DNA from: an uncultured Oscillibacter sp.
GTDB taxonomy: Bacteria > Bacillota > Clostridia > Oscillospirales > Oscillospiraceae
Reading direction: 5' to 3'
Length of the DNA: 64,000 bases
NCBI GenBank assembly: GCA_902476875.1
Contig: CABSFC010000003.1
Coordinates: 1-64,000, forward strand
The notes below the pieces were generated by a model. That model saw nothing but the letters and a program-made list of their open reading frames with translations, was not told where the DNA came from and did not search any database. Position 1 is the first letter of the stretch. Every line of letters starts with the position of its first letter. Of this stretch, positions 59,913-64,000 are shown piece by piece. The position numbers were made by a program, and so were the translations under genes.

Positions 59913-62066
59913 TCAGGCGCGGTCTCCTCCGGGACGGCCTCCTCCGGCGGGGGTCTCCTCCGGCGCCTCGATCTTCCGGGAGATCATGTGCACCTTCCTG
60001 GCCGCGGGCTCGATCACGTCCGGAGAGGAGGGGCGGAAGCCGCCCTCCGCCGGGCGGGTGGAGGCGTAGGGGTTCTCCACCAGCTCCGGGTCCCGGCCCT
60101 CGATGATGGCCACCATCTCCGCGCCGGTGATGGTCTCCTTCTCCAGCAGATAGGCCACCACCTTGTCCATGTCCTCCCGGTTTTCCCGGATGATGTTCAC
60201 GGCGTCGGCATAGCACTTGTCCAGGATATCCTTCACGGCCTTGTCCATAGCGGCGGCGGTGTCCTGCGCGCAGTCCAGACCGTAGCCGCCGTCCAGATAC
60301 TGGCTGCGGCGGGAGGCCAGAGCCATCATGCCGAACTGGTCGCTCATGCCGAACATGGCAACCATGTTCCGGGCCACGCCGGTGGCCTCCTGAATGTCCT
60401 GAGAAGCACCGTTGGTCATGGTGTTCATCACCACTTCCTCGGCGGCGCGGCCACCCATGGACACGGCGATTTTCGCCATCAGCTCGTCCCGGGTCCGCAG
60501 CTCTGTCTTATCCTCCTCCGGCATCAGCAAGGTGTAACCCAGCGCGCCCTGGGTGTGAGGGACAATGGTGATCTTCTGGACCGGTTCCGTGTTCTTCTGC
60601 TTGTAGGCCACCATGGCGTGACCGACCTCGTGGTAGGCCACCAGCTTTTTCTCAAATTCCGTCAGGACGCTGCCCTTTTTCTCCGTACCGGCGATAACCA
60701 GCTCGAACGCGGCCAGCAGGTCCGCCTGGATCACCAGCTTGCGGCCTTTTCGGACGGCCCGGAGAGCGGCCTCGTTCACAAGGTTGGCGAGATCCGCGCC
60801 CACGCAGCCGGCGGTGGCCAGCGCCACCTTCTTCAAGTTGACGTCCTCGGCCAGCTTGATGTTCCGGGTATGGACCTGAAGGGTGGCCAGACGGCCCGCC
60901 AGATTGGGACGATCGATGATGATGCGGCGGTCGAACCGGCCGGGCCGCAGAAGGGCCTGATCCAGCACCTCGGGCCGGTTGGTGGCGGCCAGAAGGATGA
61001 TGCCCTTGGTGGGGTCAAAGCCGTCCATTTCGGCAAGAAGCTGGTTCAGGGTCTGCTCCCGCTCGTCATTGCCGCCGAAGCGCCCGGAGTCACGGGATTT
61101 GCCGATGGTGTCGATCTCATCGATGAATACGATACAGGGGGCTACCTTGGCGGCCTCCTTAAAGAGATCACGGACACGGGACGCGCCCACGCCCACGAAC
61201 ATCTCCACAAAGTCGGAGCCGGAGATGGAGAAGAAGGGGACATTGGCTTCGCCGGCCACGGCCTTGGCCAGCAGCGTTTTGCCGGTGCCCGGAGGGCCTA
61301 CCAGCAAAGCGCCCTTGGGGAGCTTGGCACCGATGTCGGTATATTTCTTGGGATTGTGCAGGAAGTCGATGATCTCCGTCAGGGATTCCTTGGCCTCGTC
61401 CTGACCGGCCACATCGGCAAAGGTGACGCCGGTCTGCTTTTCCATGTAGACCTTGGCGTTGGCCTTGCCCACGCCGCCGATCCCGCCCATGCCTCCCATG
61501 CCGCCCTTTTTCGCCATGATCCGCATGACGAGGGAGAACATGAGCATGATAAAGACAAAGGGCAGGATGAAGTTGATGGCGAACAGAAGGAGCGGGCTCA
61601 TCTGAGGCTCGTACTTCGTGTCATAGTCTGTTTTTCCGGCCTCATGCATCCGCTCCACCAGAGTGTCATTAGACTCCATCTTCACGGTAAAGAGCTTCAG
61701 CGCCGCAGTATGCTCCTTGCCGTCGGCGTCGGTAAAAGCGTAAACGGCCTTGCCGTCCTGATCCGTGGACTTGGTGTAGGCGGTGCCGTTCTCAGCGGTG
61801 TAGACATAGCCGTCCTTGGGGACGATATACAGCAGGCCCTCGGAGAGGTCCACGGTGACGTCCTCCACCTGCTTGCCCTCCATCATGGCGATGAAATCGC
61901 TGTATTTGATGTTGATGTTGGAGGCCTGCTTTCCGGCGGACCCCATGTAGCTGCTGGTGCAGTAGAACACCAGCGTCAGCACCAACGCCCAGGCCACCAG
62001 CTTGACAGCGCCCAGCAGATTGCGGTTGCCCCGTCGGTTTTTATTGTTTTTATCGTTCTGGTCCAT
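59913..62066 (-). CDS. ftsH: ATP-dependent membrane protease FtsH
   Basis: 717 residues: short N-terminus, helix (about 18-38), extracellular domain, second helix (about 157-180), a [10 protein letters not shown] linker, AAA domain ([35 protein letters not shown] as second region of homology) and zinc protease domain with HEVGH. It degrades unneeded membrane and regulatory proteins. The last eleven residues ([11 protein letters not shown]) look like a frameshift product: removing one base from the G5 run at 59949-59953 restores an acidic tail of P/E repeats ending at 59888. Confidence 0.95.
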   Translation of the reverse strand: MDQNDKNNKNRRGNRNLLGAVKLVAWALVLTLVFYCTSSYMGSAGKQASNINIKYSDFIAMMEGKQVEDVTVDLSEGLLYIVPKDGYVYTAENGTAYTKSTDQDGKAVYAFTDADGKEHTAALKLFTVKMESNDTLVERMHEAGKTDYDTKYEPQMSPLLLFAINFILPFVFIMLMFSLVMRIMAKKGGMGGMGGIGGVGKANAKVYMEKQTGVTFADVAGQDEAKESLTEIIDFLHNPKKYTDIGAKLPKGALLVGPPGTGKTLLAKAVAGEANVPFFSISGSDFVEMFVGVGASRVRDLFKEAAKVAPCIVFIDEIDTIGKSRDSGRFGGNDEREQTLNQLLAEMDGFDPTKGIILLAATNRPEVLDQALLRPGRFDRRIIIDRPNLAGRLATLQVHTRNIKLAEDVNLKKVALATAGCVGADLANLVNEAALRAVRKGRKLVIQADLLAAFELVIAGTEKKGSVLTEFEKKLVAYHEVGHAMVAYKQKNTEPVQKITIVPHTQGALGYTLLMPEEDKTELRTRDELMAKIAVSMGGRAAEEVVMNTMTNGASQDIQEATGVARNMVAMFGMSDQFGMMALASRRSQYLDGGYGLDCAQDTAAAMDKAVKDILDKCYADAVNIIRENREDMDKVVAYLLEKETITGAEMVAIIEGRDPELVENPYASTRPAEGGFRPSSPDVIEPAARKVHMISRKIEAPEETPAGGGRPGGDRA

Positions 62067-62102
62067 TGAGAACTCCTTTCAGAGTGTGTGAAATTAAAAA
62101 GC

Positions 62103-62131
62103 AGTATAGCACAACCTCCTTGAAACCACAA
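62103..62131 (-). promoter_or_regulatory. Promoter of ftsH
   Basis: Minus-strand TTGTGG (62131-62126), 17-base spacer, TATACT (62108-62103), about 37 bases before the ATG; AAAGGAG precedes the start. Confidence 0.65.
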
Positions 62132-62206
62132 GGAAAAGAGACTGCCTTTTCATAAACTTTCTGTAAATTCAGACGCGCTAAGGCGGAACGATTTTTCAAA
62201 TTCATC

Positions 62207-62235
62207 TTTATTGTGGACCGGTTCTGTGATATACT
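62207..62235 (+). promoter_or_regulatory. Promoter of rlmB
   Basis: TATACT (62230-62235) with a weak -35 TTTATT (62207-62212) at 17 bases; divergent from the ftsH promoter. Confidence 0.45.
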
Positions 62236-62290
62236 GTAAAAAGTATACCCCGCAGATTTTGACAAATTCCGATCATGAGAGGATTTCAAT

Positions 62291-63061
62291 ATGACAGACG
62301 AAAGAAAAGACCAGCTGACCGCCGAGGCCGACGGCCTCATTGAAGGCCGCAACGCGGTGATCGAAGCCCTGCGGACGGAGGCCAGCATCGACAAAATTTT
62401 CATCCAGAAGGGTGAGGTGGACAAGACCCTGGGCCACATCGCCTCCAAGGCCCGGGCGGCGGGCATCGTGGTGGTGGAGGCCGACAGGCGGAAGCTGGAC
62501 GGCATGAGCCGCACCCACGCCCATCAGGGCGTCATCGCTCTGGCAGCGGTGCGGGAGTACGTCAGTGTAGACGATATTCTGGCAGATGCCGCCGCCAAGA
62601 ACGAGTCGCCCCTGATCGTGGTGTGCGACGAGATCTCCGACCCCCACAATCTGGGCGCCATCATCCGGACGGCTTATTGCGCCGGCGCTCACGGCGTGGT
62701 CATTCCCAAGCGCCGCAGTGCGGGTCTGACCAGCGTGGTGGCCAAGACCTCCGCAGGCGCGGTGTCTCACATGAAGGTGGCTCGGGTGCCCAATATTCCC
62801 TCCTTGCTGAAGGACCTGAAAAAGCAGGGGGTCTGGGTATTCGGCACGGCGGCCAACGGCACCACCGGCCTGTATGACGCGGACCTGAAGGGCGCCGCTG
62901 CCATCGTCATCGGCAGCGAGGGGGACGGCATGACCCGTCTGGCTGCCGAAAACTGCGATTTTCTGGTGAGCATCCCCATGAAGGGTGATCTGAATTCCCT
63001 GAACGCCAGCGCCTCGGCAGCGATCCTGCTGTATGAGGCCGTGCGTCAGCGGATGAACTGA
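62291..63061 (+). CDS. rlmB: 23S rRNA 2'-O-methyltransferase, TrmH/RlmB family
   Basis: 256 residues: N-terminal substrate-binding domain (LIEGRNAVIEAL) and a SPOUT knot with SDPHNLGAIIRTAYCAGAHGV, GSEGDGMTRL and PMKGDLNSLNASASAAI. It methylates ribose in rRNA (G2251 in E. coli RlmB); a tRNA target is less likely but possible in this family. AGAGG lies eight bases before the ATG. Confidence 0.93.
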   Translation: MTDERKDQLTAEADGLIEGRNAVIEALRTEASIDKIFIQKGEVDKTLGHIASKARAAGIVVVEADRRKLDGMSRTHAHQGVIALAAVREYVSVDDILADAAAKNESPLIVVCDEISDPHNLGAIIRTAYCAGAHGVVIPKRRSAGLTSVVAKTSAGAVSHMKVARVPNIPSLLKDLKKQGVWVFGTAANGTTGLYDADLKGAAAIVIGSEGDGMTRLAAENCDFLVSIPMKGDLNSLNASASAAILLYEAVRQRMN

Positions 63062-63080
63062 GAAGTTTGGAGAGAACACG

Positions 63081-64000
63081 GTGTCAAAGGATGTCGAGAA
63101 AACAGAATACGGCACAGGCACCTGGGATACGCCGCCGTCTGACGAGGATTACACCTTAGAGGAGATTCTGGCGGAGTACGGCTCCAGCCGCCAGCAGAAA
63201 ATCATGGAAGAGGTGGAGCGTGAGACCGCTCCGGCAGAGCCGGATACGCCCAAGGCACCGGCTCCTGAACAGCCTTCCGCCCCTAAACCGACAGAGACGG
63301 CCCCATCTCCAACGCCCAAATCGGCGATGGCCCTCTGGGAGGAACGGATCGCTGCGGCGGCGCTGGAACAGGACGGGGAGGCCCCCCTTGCCGACGATTC
63401 GGACCCGGAGGAAGAACCCCGGACAGATGACGGCCCGGAGCCGGAGGCTACCCGCTTCCTGAGTCTGGAAGAACTGGTAGGGACAACGGTAGGGGCTGTG
63501 ATGGAGGAGCACCACGAAACGTTGCTGAAACCGAAACGGGGGCTGTTCTCCCGGAAACGACAGGAGGAAACGGAGCAGCTCTATGATCCCATGGATGCCC
63601 CTGAGGAACCGGTAAAGCCTCTTACCGAGGCGGAGAGCATCGGGGAAGAACCGGAGCTCAGCGAGGTCGCGTCTGAGGAGCGGGAAGCCTATAAGAGCCG
63701 TCACCGGTCTCTGGGGTTTGCCTTTTTTACAGCGCTGGTGCCTATCGCCGCTATGGCGGCGGAGCAGTACGGCGTCACGGTCCCCTTCTGGACCGGAGAC
63801 CGGCAGATCCAAGGCGTTGCCATGCTGGCCTGTCTGCTGATCGAATTGGTGCTGTGCTGGCACGTGCCGGTGTACGCGATCCGGAAGCTGAGTGAAAAAC
63901 GCTGCGTCAGCGCACTGCTGGTGTCGTTGGCGGTGCTGGCGGCGGTGGTGGACTGCGCGTTGTGGCTGCTTGTTCCGGGGCGGGGAGAAGCGCTTCCCTA
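63081..64000 (+). CDS. Acidic membrane protein, partial (cut by window end)
   Basis: Open from a GTG (GTGTCAAAGGATGTC) with GGAGAG eight bases upstream to the window end, about 306 residues. The first 210 residues are strongly acidic and Pro/Glu-rich (TWDTPPSDEDYTLEEILAE near the start; RFLSLEELVG, RKRQEETEQLYDPMD later), then hydrophobic helices begin at about 215 (LGFAFFTALVPIAAMA), 250 and 280. The N-terminal IL-AEYGS element resembles that of Oscillospiraceae membrane proteins with disordered cytoplasmic tails. Function unknown. It starts 19 bases after rlmB and is probably co-transcribed. Confidence 0.75.
   Translation, partial: MSKDVEKTEYGTGTWDTPPSDEDYTLEEILAEYGSSRQQKIMEEVERETAPAEPDTPKAPAPEQPSAPKPTETAPSPTPKSAMALWEERIAAAALEQDGEAPLADDSDPEEEPRTDDGPEPEATRFLSLEELVGTTVGAVMEEHHETLLKPKRGLFSRKRQEETEQLYDPMDAPEEPVKPLTEAESIGEEPELSEVASEEREAYKSRHRSLGFAFFTALVPIAAMAAEQYGVTVPFWTGDRQIQGVAMLACLLIELVLCWHVPVYAIRKLSEKRCVSALLVSLAVLAAVVDCALWLLVPGRGEALP

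Overview
The window (about 60% GC, strong AGGAGG-type ribosome sites, frequent GTG/TTG starts) looks like a chromosomal segment of an anaerobic, high-GC Clostridia member, most like the gut Oscillospiraceae (Flavonifractor/Oscillibacter/Lawsonibacter type). This rests on the Firmicute-type rimP-nusA-ylxR-ylxQ-infB order, a SwrC-like RND pump, and the style of the intergenic palindromic repeats. No rRNA, tRNA, CRISPR array, IS or prophage is visible.

1-15.7 kb holds two divergent blocks. The minus-strand operon (11286 to 415) encodes a complete ribose-type ABC importer (ATPase, permease, lipoprotein), then a pair of glycine-decarboxylase-type PLP proteins (GcvPA/GcvPB-like) with no T, H or L protein, an AcoX/NAD-kinase-like protein, an SDR dehydrogenase, a MaoC hydratase and a family I CoA-transferase. 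The divergent plus-strand operon (11558-15710) encodes an AraC-type response regulator, a LytS/YesM-type histidine kinase with almost no extracellular part, and a duplicated sugar-ABC ATPase whose catalytic residues are lost. I read this as a transporter-coupled signalling unit controlling an unknown catabolic pathway.

15.9-30.8 kb is a second, 16-gene minus-strand catabolic operon: LeuC/LeuD-like hydro-lyase, three RraA-type aldolase-like proteins, an isocitrate/isopropylmalate-type dehydrogenase, an embedded FCD-GntR regulator, two-subunit aconitase X, a DHOD-like ferredoxin fusion, UbiD decarboxylase, TctCBA transporter, UbiX flavin prenyltransferase and the prFMN chaperone LpdD. A second FCD-GntR gene without a normal start codon lies upstream, and a perfect palindrome overlaps the operon promoter. 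The set suggests uptake of a polycarboxylate, dehydration by aconitase X, prFMN-dependent decarboxylation, C=C redox chemistry and retro-aldol cleavage.

31-37.5 kb is a TetR-controlled tripartite efflux operon (TetR, TolC-like protein, lipoprotein adaptor, RND pump), unusual for a Firmicute. 37.6-40.3 kb carries a zincin, a HAD phosphatase, and hisIE with a PHP phosphatase. 40.3-41.3 kb is a gene-free nest of inverted repeats. 41.3-46.6 kb is the rimP-nusA-ylxR-ylxQ-infB operon with a possible leader attenuator. 46.7-48.7 kb is a zinc-type zur-znuC-znuB operon. 48.8-64 kb holds a nucleotidyltransferase, an SGNH hydrolase, membrane proteins with a small XRE regulator, a MarR-controlled heterodimeric ABC exporter, a MATE exporter, FtsH (with a likely C-terminal frameshift), RlmB and the start of an acidic membrane protein cut by the window edge.
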